In this document: in pieces, positions 12,470 to 24,724 of the stretch
Numbering within the stretch: position 1 is the stretch's first letter
Layout: each line of letters opens with the position of its first letter
Origin: Sinonovacula constricta
Taxonomy: Eukaryota; Mollusca; Bivalvia; Cardiida; Solecurtidae
Assembly (NCBI GenBank): GCA_007844125.1
Contig: CM017572.1
Span: 29,500,008-29,564,007, forward strand
Direction: 5' to 3'
DNA length: 64,000 nucleotides
Translations under genes and position numbers: made by a program
The notes under the pieces: model-generated
The model's input: only the letters and a program-made list of their open reading frames with translations
Told to the model about the DNA's origin: nothing
Database searches by the model: none

Positions 12470-12939
12470 CTAAAGAGAAAAAGAGAATAAAAATATTTAT
12501 ATCTTTATTCTTAGCTTTTTCTCTTTCAGTCAGACTCGGACGGTCTACATTTCTAGCGCTTGTTCATTTTCAATATGTCCTTATTGTCCTGGGGCATTGT
12601 CATCTTACCGCATAGAAATCATGCGCTGTTGCGCTCAGATGTTATGACATGGTGACGTAAGCAATGATGACAAACGTCTACAAGAAAAACTACAACGCAT
12701 CACAGAGCGGCTAAAATACAAACTTGCATTAACGTTTAACCTCGTTCACTTATTTACGTCTGACGTGCGCGGCTGTTGTTTGTTCAGTTATCTGTCACTT
12801 ACGTTCTTATAAATTGATCTGTTCATGAGCTTACAGTATATATGGTACTTTTAGGTTAATAGTTAAAAAATCATGTAAGGAAAATAGTTTTAAGATATAA
12901 TGAGAGACACACCTATGGAGTTTTATACTTCTGTTGCAG

Positions 12940-13070
12940 GTGTTATGAAGAATTTCGTGGTGTTTCTAACTATAGCAGTGTTTGCTCTGATTATCGGCAT
13001 GTGGATCATCTGGAATCGCGTGTCATTTTACCATCATGGCAACACACGAAGACATGGATCCGGGACAAAT
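12940..13070 (+). CDS. Copy B transmembrane exon
   Basis: The 131 bp exon has the same acceptor, donor and phases as in copy A. The helix differs slightly (MKNFVVF). Copy B has no coiled-coil exon upstream: the tandem unit starts about 125 bases before this exon. B could therefore start at the in-frame ATG at 12900, receive copy A's upstream exons by splicing, or be non-functional. The coding frame itself is undamaged. Confidence 0.65.
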
Positions 13071-13869
13071 GTAGGCACACGCCACCTTTGTATAATCTCT
13101 GTTATTTTTAATATTGCATTAAAATATATTTCACTGTTGAAAAAAATTCAGACATTGCACTCATGTTTATTTATTTAATAAATCACATATCAGTGATGGC
13201 ATTAAATTAAATGTACGACACAGACATTGTCTTGAAGTACTGCATATAGTCGGCGCTTTGAACATCCGTCCGTCAATCTGGTCGTCCGGTCGTGTTATTT
13301 AGTACGGAGCATAACACATAAATGTTACAAATATTGCCTTCAAAGGAGGCTAGAAAGGTTTTGACAAATAGAAATACATTGTTCACAAACCATAACGTTA
13401 AACTTTATTCAAGATTTGAGTTTTCTCCCTTGGCCCATCCTTTCGTCTCCAGAAGATTACATGTAAACTATTCTATAGATTAGCTTCAAGACAGCTGTAG
13501 ATATATATTGTAAGGAGTGTAAATGCTGTTCAAAAATCAGTCCAATTAAAGGCACAAACTTTTGTTACGTTGGGAATTTAGTTAAACTTGAACATGTACA
13601 TGAAAGAGATGTAACAATCAAAACTCAAGTCAATAGAAACAAATATGATATATCCAATAATATTTCTTCAACTTTTGCAATGTCGATATGTATCACTATT
13701 TTCATTTTGAGCAATATCAATCGAGTGCCGACAATAGATTAATTGTTTAAAAGAGAGATCAATATTACAATGAGACATATGTCTATTGTTTAGAAATTAT
13801 GTAAGTTAATATCGAATTAAAAAAAATAATGTCCATTATAAAACTGTGTCCAAACCTTTAACAACATTT

Positions 13870-14150
13870 ACCGGCCGCAATAGCTCAGGTGGTAGAGCTT
13901 CGGCTTGCGGATCGGGAGGTCGTGGGTTCGAACCCCGGCCGGGTCTAACCATAGACTTTAAAGTTGATAGTAGTGGCTTCCCTCCTAACGCTCGGGGCTA
14001 AGGGGACAGTATTACGCCTGACTCGTCGGTGTCAGTATAATGGACCGGCCGGGTTCAGTCCCCGGGCACCTCATAAGTGCCCCTGTGCTATAATGATAGA
14101 AATGTCGCTGCGCAGTATCGGCAAAATGCCGGCTAATCGCAATCCCAATC
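13870..14150 (+). mobile_element. tRNA-derived SINE (family 1), private to copy B
   Basis: 281 bp with a tRNA-like head: an A-box-like AGCTCAGGTGGTAGAGC and a B-box GGGTTCGAACCCC. A non-tRNA body follows. It is flanked by a 15 bp target duplication CCTTTAACAACATTT (13855-13869 and 14151-14165). The site is empty in copies A and C, so it inserted after the duplication. The anticodon arm does not pair properly, so it is not a functional tRNA gene. Confidence 0.9.
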
Positions 14151-14200
14151 CCTTTAACAACATTTTACTGTTTTTTTCAAGTGGTTGAAATACTTTTTAG

Positions 14201-14442
14201 CCGAGGATGTCAGTCATTGAACGAGTGCCGAACAAACCTCTTCTCACCAACACCATTTGTGTCATCAGCTATGGACAGATGAATGAGTCCTTCAACCACA
14301 GACTCGTCAGTGGACTTATGAGACAGTTGGGTCAGTCACTTCAAGATACACCAGTCAGGGGACATTTGATCAACAAACATGCTGATATCGCCAACATTCT
14401 TCACTGTAAACTGATCTTTATGTGTGTGGAGTTCTCAACTAG
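14201..14442 (+). CDS. Copy B, first exon of the alpha/beta domain
   Basis: 242 bp with the same splice sites as copy A (TACTTTTTAG| and ACTAG|GTAACT). It keeps TICVISYGQ, the HLIN.HADI loop and CKLIFMCVEF, with scattered substitutions such as Pro to Leu after ADIANI. The frame is intact. Confidence 0.75.
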
Positions 14443-14809
14443 GTAACTTCATTTTAGCAAAGCTATTGTTATCACTAGTTGACAGCTTTTTTTTAACACC
14501 GTTGATCGGAATGGAAGGCTTCTTTTAACTTGTACTAGTGAAATTTCATTGCTTTTTTTCGTTCACTTTGTATTTAAGCTGTATAGATTTTCAACTTAAT
14601 GTTTCAGGATATAATAAGAAGATATAGCAGTTTGAATTGATCTTTGGTTGAATCGATTAATTGCTGGGGTAACTTAAATTGTATATTCCAGTTAAGGTTA
14701 AGTTAAAGTATTGTGCTAACATATTGCGCCTGTGCTAGAATCCAGATAAGCTTTCAGTTAGAAATATTTCCAGCTATGATAGATATTCTCCTTTAAGACA
14801 ATAATAAGA

Positions 14810-15009
14810 GGAGATGACAAAGTCCTGTGAACATTGCAACATTTGTCAAACCCCGAAAAGGTGCGAGACAAATGTATTCACATGTTAACTAAATGTAAAA
14901 GTAAGAGCCAATCTGTGAGTCATTTGACAAAAAGTGCAAACATAACGGTTACCGTATTGGACCAGTCAGCAAAAAGGACCGACTGGGGTGAGTGAGTGAG
15001 AGAGAGAGA

Positions 15010-15050
<41 letters not shown>

Positions 15051-15225
15051 AGTTGTATTTCTATTAGAAGAACTACACAAAATTGGTGATTGTAAGTGAA
15101 ATTATTTTTTTGGCTCAATAAACCAGAGAAGTGTAAGTGGTTGTAACATCATGTTCATATGAATATAGAATTGAGGAACGAAATTACAATGTCCGTCAAA
15201 GGTAATATACGCAAGGATCCATATA
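14810..15225 (+). repeat. Dispersed repeat X, intron copy in B
   Basis: The orthologous position of the copy in A. It is shortened after the GGACCGACTGGGGTG segment and interrupted by a (GA)n run at about 14992-15047. It was present before the A/B duplication. Confidence 0.6.
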
Positions 15226-15556
15226 GGATGAATAAAATAACAAAACTACATGGAAAATTTAAAGTTACGAATGCATGATTTTATTACTTACTGATAGATC
15301 ATGAAGCTAATTTAACGCAGTTCTTTAGTGTAATGGTCGATCTCAGTGTTTGTTCACTTTTACATGTAACTTGTATGTTTGTGTCCAGTGCTTGTTCATA
15401 TTTTAATATATGTGGTAATTTTAGGGTGACTGTTTGTGTAATGTCTAGTGCTTGCTAATATTTTAATATATGTGGTAATTCTCGGGTGATCGACTTCTTG
15501 ACCTTCAAGTGTATATTGCTCTGACTTTAATTGAAGTAAAGACTCGCACTTCCTTA

Positions 15557-16286
15557 AGGGCCAGTCAAACAGCCGATCACGCACGAATCACTCACAAATC
15601 ACGCACAGATTGGGTTTGTGCGTGCTTGTGCGTCGAGAAATTGACCAAATTTTCGGGATGTCGGTGGTAGAAATCACTGACGAATCACGCATGAATCACG
15701 CAAAAACAGCGCACGTATCATTTACAATCACTGACGAATCACTGACATATCGCGCACGTCGACGCATACGAGCAAATACGGTGCAGTAATCCACGAACAT
15801 TCGACGCACGTCCGACACATGAATCACTGACGGAGCGCGTCCAAACACGCACGCTTCGCGAACGTTCCATGTACACTCACGGATGTCAGTGGAATGAACG
15901 TGATACGTGCGCGGTTCATGCGTGATATGAAGGTGGGGCGTCAGTGTACGGACGTGGACGTGCGCGTTTTCGAACCAGTTCCGACGCATAAGCACTGACG
16001 GCTGACGCTTCTCCCGCGCATAGTCACGCATACTCGACGCATAAACTACGCACGCCGACTCATGAATAACGCACATCGACGCACAGTTGTGCGTCGGAAA
16101 TTTTTTGAACCGTTCAAAACTCAAAATCACGTACAAACCGCCTTCGACGCATATCCACTTACAATCACTGACGGTCCACGTTCGTTTCACCTACGAATTA
16201 CGCATACGACGCACGCTCCGCGCAGAAACGAAAATCTGTGCGTAATTCGTGCGTGATTCATGCGTTTTCGCTGTGTGACTGGCCCC
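15557..16286 (+). mobile_element. TIR element with TTA target duplication (PIF/Harbinger-like MITE)
   Basis: The left end AGGGCCAGTCAAACAGC and the reverse complement of the right end GGGGCCAGTCACACAGC form terminal inverted repeats, which extend into related GCACGAATCAC motifs. TTA (15554-15556 and 16287-16289) flanks the element; 3 bp TTA/TWA duplications are typical of PIF/Harbinger. The copy A and C introns lack it. The interior is unusually GC- and CpG-rich for this window and consists of dense short variants of ATCACGCACGAATCAC and GACGCA. The 164-codon minus frame inside it is repeat-derived. Confidence 0.75.
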
Positions 16287-16943
16287 TTAGCTTCACATGA
16301 ACTGGTGGTATTTCAGCATGTTATTTAAAGGTTTCCAAAAAACACTGAGCCGAACTTTACACACAAAAAATGAAAATCAAACAGTTACCGCCTTAGAATT
16401 ACAGCAAGGCTCCAAAAGGACCCATTTTCCATGCACAGTCAGTGATAACTTGTGACATGTAAGCTTTTCTGTCGTGCCTGAGTGCTTGTATTCAGAAGTT
16501 CCTTATCATTTTACAGCCCAAAACTTACAACAGCTTAGAGGAAAGTCAATCAATTTTTGTATGATAACAATTTGCAAAAAACACTGGACTAACATTCACT
16601 TGCCAGAACGTAAGTGACAGATAACTGAACAAACAACAGCCGCGCACGTCAGACGTAAATAAGTGAACGAGGTTAAACGTTAATGCAAGTTTGTATTTTA
16701 GCCGCTCTGTGATGCGTTGTAGTTTTTCTTGTAGACGTTTGTCATCATTGCTTACGTCACCATGTCATAACATCTGAGCGCAACAGCGCATGATTTCTAT
16801 GCGGTAAGATGACAATGCCCCAGGACAATAAGGACATATTGAAAATGAACAAGCGCTAGAAATGTAGACCGTCCGAGTCTGACTGAAAGAGAAAAAGCTA
16901 AGAATAAAGATATAAATATTTTTTATTCTCTTTTTCTCTTTAG

Positions 16944-17023
16944 ACATGTGATCATTGAGGAGCCAGGTATTGGACAAGGGGACATCCGTAGGACGACATA
17001 TGATGCTGTCATGAAACTGGGAG
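16944..17023 (+). CDS. Copy B, middle exon of the alpha/beta domain
   Basis: The 80 bp exon has acceptor CTCTTTAG and donor GGGAG|GTATGG. The only coding difference from A seen is Arg to Met before KLG. Further 3', the cryptic donor-like GTATGT found in A and C is TTATGT here, which supports the earlier donor as the one in use. Confidence 0.7.
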
Positions 17024-17082
17024 GTATGGACGGATTGGTATTGATTCCATTATGTGACATGGTTCAATTTTTATTGCTAGTA

Positions 17083-17084
<2 letters not shown>

Positions 17085-17142
<58 letters not shown>

Positions 17143-17143
17143 A

Positions 17144-17192
<49 letters not shown>

Positions 17193-17226
17193 AAAATAAT
17201 AATAGAAGTAAAAGTAGTACTATTGC

Positions 17227-17274
<48 letters not shown>

Positions 17275-17290
17275 CAGCAGTAGTAGTTGC
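17085..17290 (+). repeat. Self-complementary TAC / AGT arrays
   Basis: About 35 TAC units, with one interruption (ACAACTAC), end at about 17191. After 35 bases an AGT array runs at about 17225-17270. The arrays can pair as a hairpin on either strand. This is the parent of the inverted array at 12127-12330. Confidence 0.9.
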
Positions 17291-17471
17291 AGTAGAATTT
17301 ATAGTAGAAGAAGTAGTATAATTAAATGAAGACAAATTGCCAGCGTATATAAAAATAAAATGTTACAGTCTGTCACATGACCTTTTCAATTATGATTTTA
17401 GAACAGCAATGTAAGACAAATTTAACAGACAGATGTGATTTATTACTTATATGTGTGTTTTTGTTCTTCAG

Positions 17472-17677
17472 CTACACTCGTGATTCTCTACACTAGGGAT
17501 CACGATTCCCGGCAACTTCAAGATGGACTTCGATACCAAAGCAATATTTACTGTGTTGCTAGCCAGCCTGAACTAAGATTCCTCGATGACAGAAATTGTT
17601 TCTATAGCGTGTTTGATTCATTTACACCATTCCAAGTGGAAAAACTAAAAGATGAAATTAAGAATGCCTTACAATAA
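17472..17677 (+). CDS. Copy B last exon with stop codon
   Basis: 206 bp, with acceptor TTCTTCAG and stop TAA at 17675-17677. It retains ATLVILYTRD, NIYCVAS, CFYSVFDSF and the terminal helix. There are no frame breaks. Sequence after the stop matches copy A through the poly(A) signal. Confidence 0.75.
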
Positions 17678-17796
17678 TCTTGTCAGAAGGCATCTGGACG
17701 AGCCGTTAGAGTTGACGACTTGCAAAAATAGCCACAATGGCATTGGTTCGATATACTGCTTAAGATAACAAAATCTGGGAACCACTAAAGTGAACC

Positions 17797-17802
17797 AATA
17801 AA
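17797..17802 (+). terminator. Polyadenylation signal of copy B
   Basis: AATAAA in the same GAACCAATAAAG context as copy A, 120 bases after the stop. Confidence 0.5.
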
Positions 17803-20800
17803 GAAATTAATTGTTAAATTGTAGATATTTCGTTCCACAGTCAGACAAAACTTTGATACATTTACTTATTCTGTTTTGAGAAAACAAGATATGGTATTGC
17901 AGCATTTGATTGTCTTCTGCCATGTGCGCTTCATGAAAGTTACCATGCCATTCGTAACTACTCGGCAGTATCCAGACAGGTCTATTTCAGAGAAATGACC
18001 GAGGTGTTGTGAGTGGTAATCAGGCAACAAATTTGTACCACTTCAACTTCATACCACGTACATAAGGTACCGATTTTGGCAACTTCGGACCCCAGTATTC
18101 TCACATGTTAGCAATAGTGAACAAGGGTTTGAAGACTTGTATTCGTTAATTATTTCTTAAATTGTATAAAAGATAATTGCGTTATTAAATTAATTCCATT
18201 TACATTTAGGCAATAACGCAATACAAATGGTGCAGCATATGCTTTGAACTTGTGATGGCCAAATGCTCAAACGGATTTCTGGCTCAGTTTAAGTTAAAGT
18301 ACTCATCGAATGTCCGTCGTTGTCGTGCGTGAGACAACTTGTTTTGTTTTAAACATATATTGACACCCGTTGATGCTTTCCTTGTTTTAATTGTGAAGTG
18401 TTTTAACAAAATTAATCAGAGGTTAGGGGCGGCCAGAAATAACCTTCATAGATTCGAGATAATTTTCTACTAAATCTATATTGTTTTGTTTCGGAAAAAA
18501 GTGCATCATTTAGGAAGTCTAGCGGATACATACCTGTATTAAATATTCATACTTTTCCAAAGTTGGTCAAGAAAACTGTAAAAAGTGTTTCATAATTTAT
18601 CACTGATTCATTTTGATTTTATTTCCAAATGTAAATGTCATTATTTGTAGTTTCTCTGTGGTCCCAATAGTAAGGTTTTTATGTCGGTTTAATTAATGTA
18701 TGCACCACTGTGTAATAGTAATATTGAAAGTTATGCTGTATATATGCTAGGAAGTATGTTTTTGTTAAAAAGTTTACACTTTACCCTCTTAGCTTTATAT
18801 TTGCTTTTAGATGTTCGTATGTGCATCTTATGCACTGCACTTATGTTATTGATATGTTTCACCGCGGAGTGTAAATATGTAAAATGAAACTATAAAGAAA
18901 ATTGGTGTTTTATTTATTAGTGAGAGATTGTTTTATGAAATGATTAAGACAAACAGCGATACAGTGACATATACATGCAATTGGCAAGTTGATGCAGATT
19001 GTGCCGGAATGAATACAATTGGTGCTTACGGTTATTGTCTCCTGGGGAGTGGTGATGGCGCTTCAGATGATAATAATAGAGGTGTCAGAAATAATGTGTG
19101 ACAAAAACACAAAAACAACAACATCAATAACAATAATAATAATAATAATAATTTTTAAAGTTTAAAGTTTGTCTGATAGTAGTCGACGTAGTAGTTGGGG
19201 TTGTATAAAAAGTTGGCGCTGTAGTAATAGTAGTAGTAGAAGTAGTATAAGTAGATTTGGTTTATCACTTTTTATTTGCTGCTTGTGTTAAACTGTCGGC
19301 ATAGAGAACACAACAATTACAAAATGGCCAGCTTTATTTGAAAACAACTGCCTTTTTTTATTGTCAACCAAACAATTTACAGGACGTTTGCTCTTTTGAA
19401 CATCGAATATCAAACCCCCACAAAGGTACTTTTACATAATACTTGGAAGAAACTAGCAAGTTTTATTATTAGAAGATCAGATTAATCTTTTATGCCTTAT
19501 GCAGTTAACGTTTAAAATCTTTACGCAGTATGGGTTTTTCAAGTTCTAAAAAAAGCATTTTGAGAGAACCGTAGTCAGTGACCTAGATTTCTTTTTTTAA
19601 AAAACTCGCAAAAAGACCCAATACCGTGCTTAAAAACTTCAAAATATGAAGTATGTTGACATGGGATTGAAATGACTGGATTTCGGATAGTTTGGTACAG
19701 ACAAATAAACACAGGAGCAATATGTAAGTAGACAAAAATTCCTTTAAAATTGTAGCTATATTTACATAACGAAACTATTAACCGATATGATAGCTATGAG
19801 GACAAGGACAAAGTATACCACTTTCTAACCGTTGAAACATTGCCGATTAGGACGATAAGGGGCAGTAATTGTCACAACAGAATCTCTCAAAATGCGCACC
19901 GTTAAACAGTTACGTTTTCCATGGGGATGTGTTAACCTAACTCGCTCGACAAGGTTAACATATTGTTTGACTGCAGTTATCTCCCTTCATGATATGTTTA
20001 ATGATGTAAACATTCAACTCTCGGTTATTCAAACTCGGGTTGTCCGAAGCCGACGCATTATTCATAGTCATTGGTCGGTCCCGATTGTTTCCCTATATAA
20101 TCTAATGTAGAAAACCTCTGATTATTTATTTGCATTAATGAAAGTTTCGACAATATTCGAAGTCAAGTTTGGTCATCAACGTTCAGTTTTAATGCTTTCT
20201 TTACACTTCTTTTCCAAAGCCGATCGCGCCACCCCCTGTCAAACTGCGAAATTAGATTACTCCTGTAACATCGGAGTTTGACATCATAAACTTTTTAGTT
20301 GAAATTGTTAATTGGATTTGACGTGTTGATTAGTTTGACAACCAGTTATAATGTATCATCAATTAGGCAGAGTGACATTCCATTTAAAGCTAAACTTGTA
20401 TTCTCTCTGCGTCAAGGTGGTACAGCATACTGGCAGGGTGGGTAGGTATAAATGTTGACCAATATCTCCATCAACTCAATTGAGAAATGGCAAATATAAC
20501 GGGTGAGATATGCTGAACAGTCCAACAAGGAGAATATACTTAGCAACAACTTAATACTATGTGATTTAATAATATGTGCTTGTAATCACAATGTATTGTA
20601 TGTTGCAGTTGGCGATGATAATATGCTCACGTCTATTTGACGGTGATACATACAGACATAAATTTTAATTTGTTTTTATTTTGAAAAGAGTAACATAGAA
20701 AACATGACGCTTATTCTATTATTTTTTTCTTTTTCAACAATTTACTTTTCATAGCTTTCACTGTAAAAAATATTATTGTATATCCAATGTTTCTTGCTCA

Positions 20801-22681
20801 TTACCGCAGAGAATTACAAAAATCAAAATGTCGGACTCCTAATCGGATTTGTTAGGATTATTCCAACCCATGCATTGTTCAAAGTAAATCGGCAGTTACG
20901 ACGATTTCAAATAACCGAAGTGCGACTGTATTAAATTTTAATATACTTTATTGATATCTTTGACGCATTTTTTTACAAGTACATTGTACTTTGTATGAAA
21001 GAGGAACCGAAGGTAGAAATTTAAAATCAGACACAACAGATGAAGACAAGCATGTAGACACATGGGTTAATTTCTAGCAGACCGGGCCAGGGTTATAGGT
21101 CACCTTATAATAGCGAAGAGTAAATAAGTCAATTCATTTCTGAATCATTACATTTCTTGTCATATTGTTTCAGTCTTCGCTTTATTAATAATGTAGCGAG
21201 GTTAATTTCGAAAGTAAATTCGGTAAGACCAGTCTAATTTCTATTCATTTAAATTTAAAGGAACACATAGCAGTTCAGCAACTTATTAATTAGCTCAAAT
21301 TAACCAATGTCGTTCTGAAAGATAACATGTATGATATTTTAGTAAAATTCGAATATGACTAGGACTTCTGCAAAACTAACGGTTCATCTGGATAAACTGA
21401 TCCTGTTATTATTTTTAAATGAACAAAATGATGTTTGGATGGGTTACAGACACATTGAACAACAATCCTGTATACAGGATTACTATCTCTACTAGCAGTG
21501 ACGTGGAGATGCTGTGCAAGCAGCCTTGTAGGCCTAGACTTATTTGTAAAAAGTCTCTCTCACTTCGTTTTTTATTATAGGTTTGAATTTTGTTTTCAGT
21601 GGGTCTACTAGATCTCGTTTTACAACTTCAAAATGCACAAATGCACGCGCAGTATAAACTATTATAGAAGAATGACAGCATATGCTAAAAGTAAACTTGC
21701 CTTTAACAAAAACACAAATACGAAACTAAAATGTGAAAGTGACAAAACCAATGATATGACAGTTACACCATTCAAGAGGAAACCCAGTTTTGGAACGGTC
21801 AACCAGAAAAGTTACCAACTAAGAAGCTTAAACCAGTTTAAATATTTCTAACTGTCATGTATTACAGTGCTGCTATATATAAATACGTGTGTACATTTCG
21901 GTACTAAGTGTACACGTTGCTTACTACAGGGAAAACTGCTATGTCCATGCCGTTTAAGCAAGATGATGATTAACCTGGGAATTAGATACTCCTTTACACT
22001 GCCCTTTACTACGTACATATTTGCAAGTAACGAAACGTAACTCTGATGGGAACTAGATTATTTAGAAACTTTTCGTTTAACGGTAAATACGATCAGCACT
22101 AAAAGGAAATATGAACACGATATAAATGCATCGGCTAATATATGTTCAAAGGGAGTAATAAACCAACAACAATCGGTTTCAAGTAAAACAATCCAAGGAA
22201 TGGTGTAAATATCGAGCTAGCCAATGACACCATAGTGAAGAATGAAGAAACAAGCCAGTCATATGAAACATGATTTCTTATACAAATGAAATAATCAAAC
22301 CAGTGAACAAAAATTAAGGTTGGTATGTAAAGCGTTTATAAGATACGCTATAAGGTCCTAAATCAATAATATAACAAACCGAGAAAAAGTCTGAACAAAT
22401 GGCATGTATTATAAGGCGGAAAATATCCTGACATTATATTTATTGTGCAATCTGTTAAAAAACCTGTTTAATACCTGGTGAGCCAAAATGCGAGAGTAAA
22501 CAGCTGAACTTATTATATTTGTAATATATATTATAAAAGAAAAACTACATTACACTTTTAAGAACTGGGTAATCATTTATTACATCATGGTCATTATCCA
22601 ATCATATATGTATGATCGTTTTATTCATGAAGTGGCGGTTAGAGCTCTGTAGAACTTGTTTAAGCGCCCCAGTCTTTTGAT
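17803..22681 (+). other. 3' flank of copy B (duplicated non-coding unit)
   Basis: It aligns by eye with about 5547-12033 of copy A, with large gaps (copy A has about 1 kb extra near 7145-8190). Short shared frames (18696-18887, 19892-20110 and 21633-21851) reflect duplicated DNA. No gene is supported. Homology ends at 22681 in AGTCTTTTGAT. Confidence 0.5.
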
Positions 22682-23014
22682 GACTGGGCGTTACAAGGCC
22701 ACAACATTGGGTTGGGTTTGTGTTATTTTATTAAATGTGTTATCACAGTTTTTCTTAACTTTTACAAATAACAAGCGAACACCTTTGTCTTGTACCTATT
22801 CAAATTTCATTATATGTTCCATTGCCCATAAGACCGTGTCTTATTTTCGTTTTCTGAATTTGTACATTTGCATGTGATGTTTATGGCATTGGGCAATGTG
22901 TTTCACATTATAGTCAAGTGAATGTTTTTGCTGCTCAAACTGCTTATGACTCATATTTGATGCTATCTTTCCAGTAAGACATTTTGTAATTTATATTGTC
23001 TGTTTAGCTGTTTG

Positions 23015-23190
23015 TTTATTGGGCTTATCGTCCCACCAAAGGTTGTGCAGTTATCTGGAGACAGTGTCCACTTGAAGCAAATATAGCGCTGCTTTCACTG
23101 AGTGTAGCATGCCGTGTACACATGGCATAATACTACTACGCGTACAACCGGAATCGAAACCGGGGCCTCCCGTACTGACAGGTACGATTC
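23015..23190 (-). mobile_element. SINE family 2, 3' part, minus strand
   Basis: It contains the reverse complement of the body and tail seen in the intact copy at 60322-60639: GGGCTTATCGTCCCACC, the CAGTTATCTGGAGACAGTG segment and a degraded head (CCGGGGCCTCCCGTAC). The mirror copy lies at about 29195-29360. Confidence 0.65.
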
Positions 23191-23834
23191 TATTAAACCG
23201 AATTTCATATTGTTGATTTTATTTACGTTGACATTTGATGATTATACACTTGTGTATGTTTAAATGCATAGTGTTATAAACTTTCCACTTTTGCATATTG
23301 CAATTTTTATTTAAATAGTGTAGTTGTACTGATCTGCAAATACATATTTTCTATAGCAAACAGCAGGTCTAATTTGTAAAAGAGTGACAAAAACACATAT
23401 TTGGATAGGTTTGAGCCTGCAGTTATTTGTAATCTTTTGTCATTATGAACAAAGACAACTATTATATCTTGCCTGCACCATTGAAACGAACACGCAAACT
23501 TGGTATTGATTGATATCCTAGGTGTCTCACAGCTTAACCTTTATAAGAGACGTATGTCCTTCGGCTACAGGTGTAAAATTCGATTACATTTAAACTATGA
23601 ATGTTTAAGATATTTGACAGAATTGCAGAAATAAACATTCAGAAAAAAAACCTTCTAACTCTCTCTTTTAATAGGTATACAAAGCTGACGAGTGAGAACG
23701 AACTATGTTTTAGGAGCGGTTAAGGACCTAAACTAACTTAATGTTTAATCGAGCTACCAATTATAATTCTAACGAATGTATTCGCTCTTTGATTCAACCT
23801 TTTTTCCCCACGAAACGAGATTAAGTAACCTGTT

Positions 23835-24040
23835 CAGGTCTGTAGTAGCTAAAATTAGATTATCTAACATATATTTTGTGTATTGATTCGGGCCTGAAGT
23901 ATCTAAGATAAGATTATCTAACAACATATATTTTGTGTTTTGTGTATTGGTTAAGGTCTGTAGTAACTAAGATTAGAATATCTAACAACATATATTGTGT
24001 GTGTTGACTCAGGTCTGTAGTAGCTAAGATTAGATCATGT
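23835..24040 (+). repeat. Degenerate tandem repeat, about 60 bp unit
   Basis: Four diverged units of GTCTGTAGTAGCTAAGAT...ATCTAACAACATATATT...TTGTGTATTG. One unit is found on the opposite strand at about 28425-28485 in the mirrored arm. Confidence 0.65.
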
Positions 24041-24724
24041 TACTGTAATCGCTGTATTGGCATTCACGACTTATAAAGTCAAGTCTTCCATGATTTAACA
24101 GGAAAATCGTGCATTTAGCGTTATGACTTAATATTCCCAATTAAACATGTTGTTCAAAACAAATTTCCAATCAATCATGTTGTGCAAAACATATTCCCTC
24201 TCAAATATGTTGTTTAACACATGGTCATAATCAAACATGTTGTATAAAAATATTAAAATCAGATTATTCCGAGGGACTGTTCTTAACTACTATCTTAATA
24301 GTGTATTGTATTAAGGATAAAAGTATCACAATCAGCGAACAAAGCATTTCAGAGAGGGTTATAAATTATTGAACTCAAGTTAGTAGATTTCCAAGAAATA
24401 TATTGTTTAGTATTAGCGTTTACATATTAATAACTATATTAGCAGCTAATTTATATTCGATATAATTAAAATGACGCACCCAAATTTTCTTATTGTTTTA
24501 AAGAACGAAAATTTGATGTGTCTTCACAGGCTTTGTCCCTACGAACAAGAACTATCGGGAGCTGGAGAAGATACATTAACAATATCCTGAAAACAAGTTT
24601 GCTCTGAGGGAAGTTTATTACATGCCGATGAAATTGCTGGCAATGAAATCGATAATCTTCGAGCACAGCTGTTGAGTGCAGCTCGAAACTTATCGAGTGT
24701 CTTCTGTGTGTTCTGAGAGAATCT

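Larger units (their letters stand above)
12035..12807 (-). repeat. 773 bp inverted copy of 16615-17373 at the tandem junction
   Basis: On the minus strand this segment matches the copy B interval that covers the end of intron 3, the middle alpha/beta exon and the next intron, including its TAC/AGT arrays. It shares copy-B-specific changes such as TTATGT in place of GTATGT after the exon. Its left end abuts the last base of tandem unit A (12033) and its right end abuts the start of unit B (about 12814). Confidence 0.85.
22880..24090 (+). repeat. Left arm of mirrored flank (pairs with 28400-29480)
   Basis: The reverse complement of 28400-29480 matches along this interval. Shared landmarks include a SINE 3' part, CTAACGAATG.ATTCGCTCTTTGA, and the CTGTAGTAGCTAAGATTAGAT motif. 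It joins the copy A/B side to the copy C side as an inverted duplication. Confidence 0.65.

Noticed and set aside
13870..13945. Possible functional tRNA gene
   Set aside because: A and B boxes are good but the anticodon stem does not pair and the sequence continues into a SINE body with target duplication.
15696..16190. 164-codon minus-strand frame
   Set aside because: It lies inside the TIR element and results from its repeated GTGCGT motifs; no domain is seen.
23835..24040. CRISPR-like array of regularly spaced repeats
   Set aside because: The units are diverged and contiguous, and the genome is eukaryotic.
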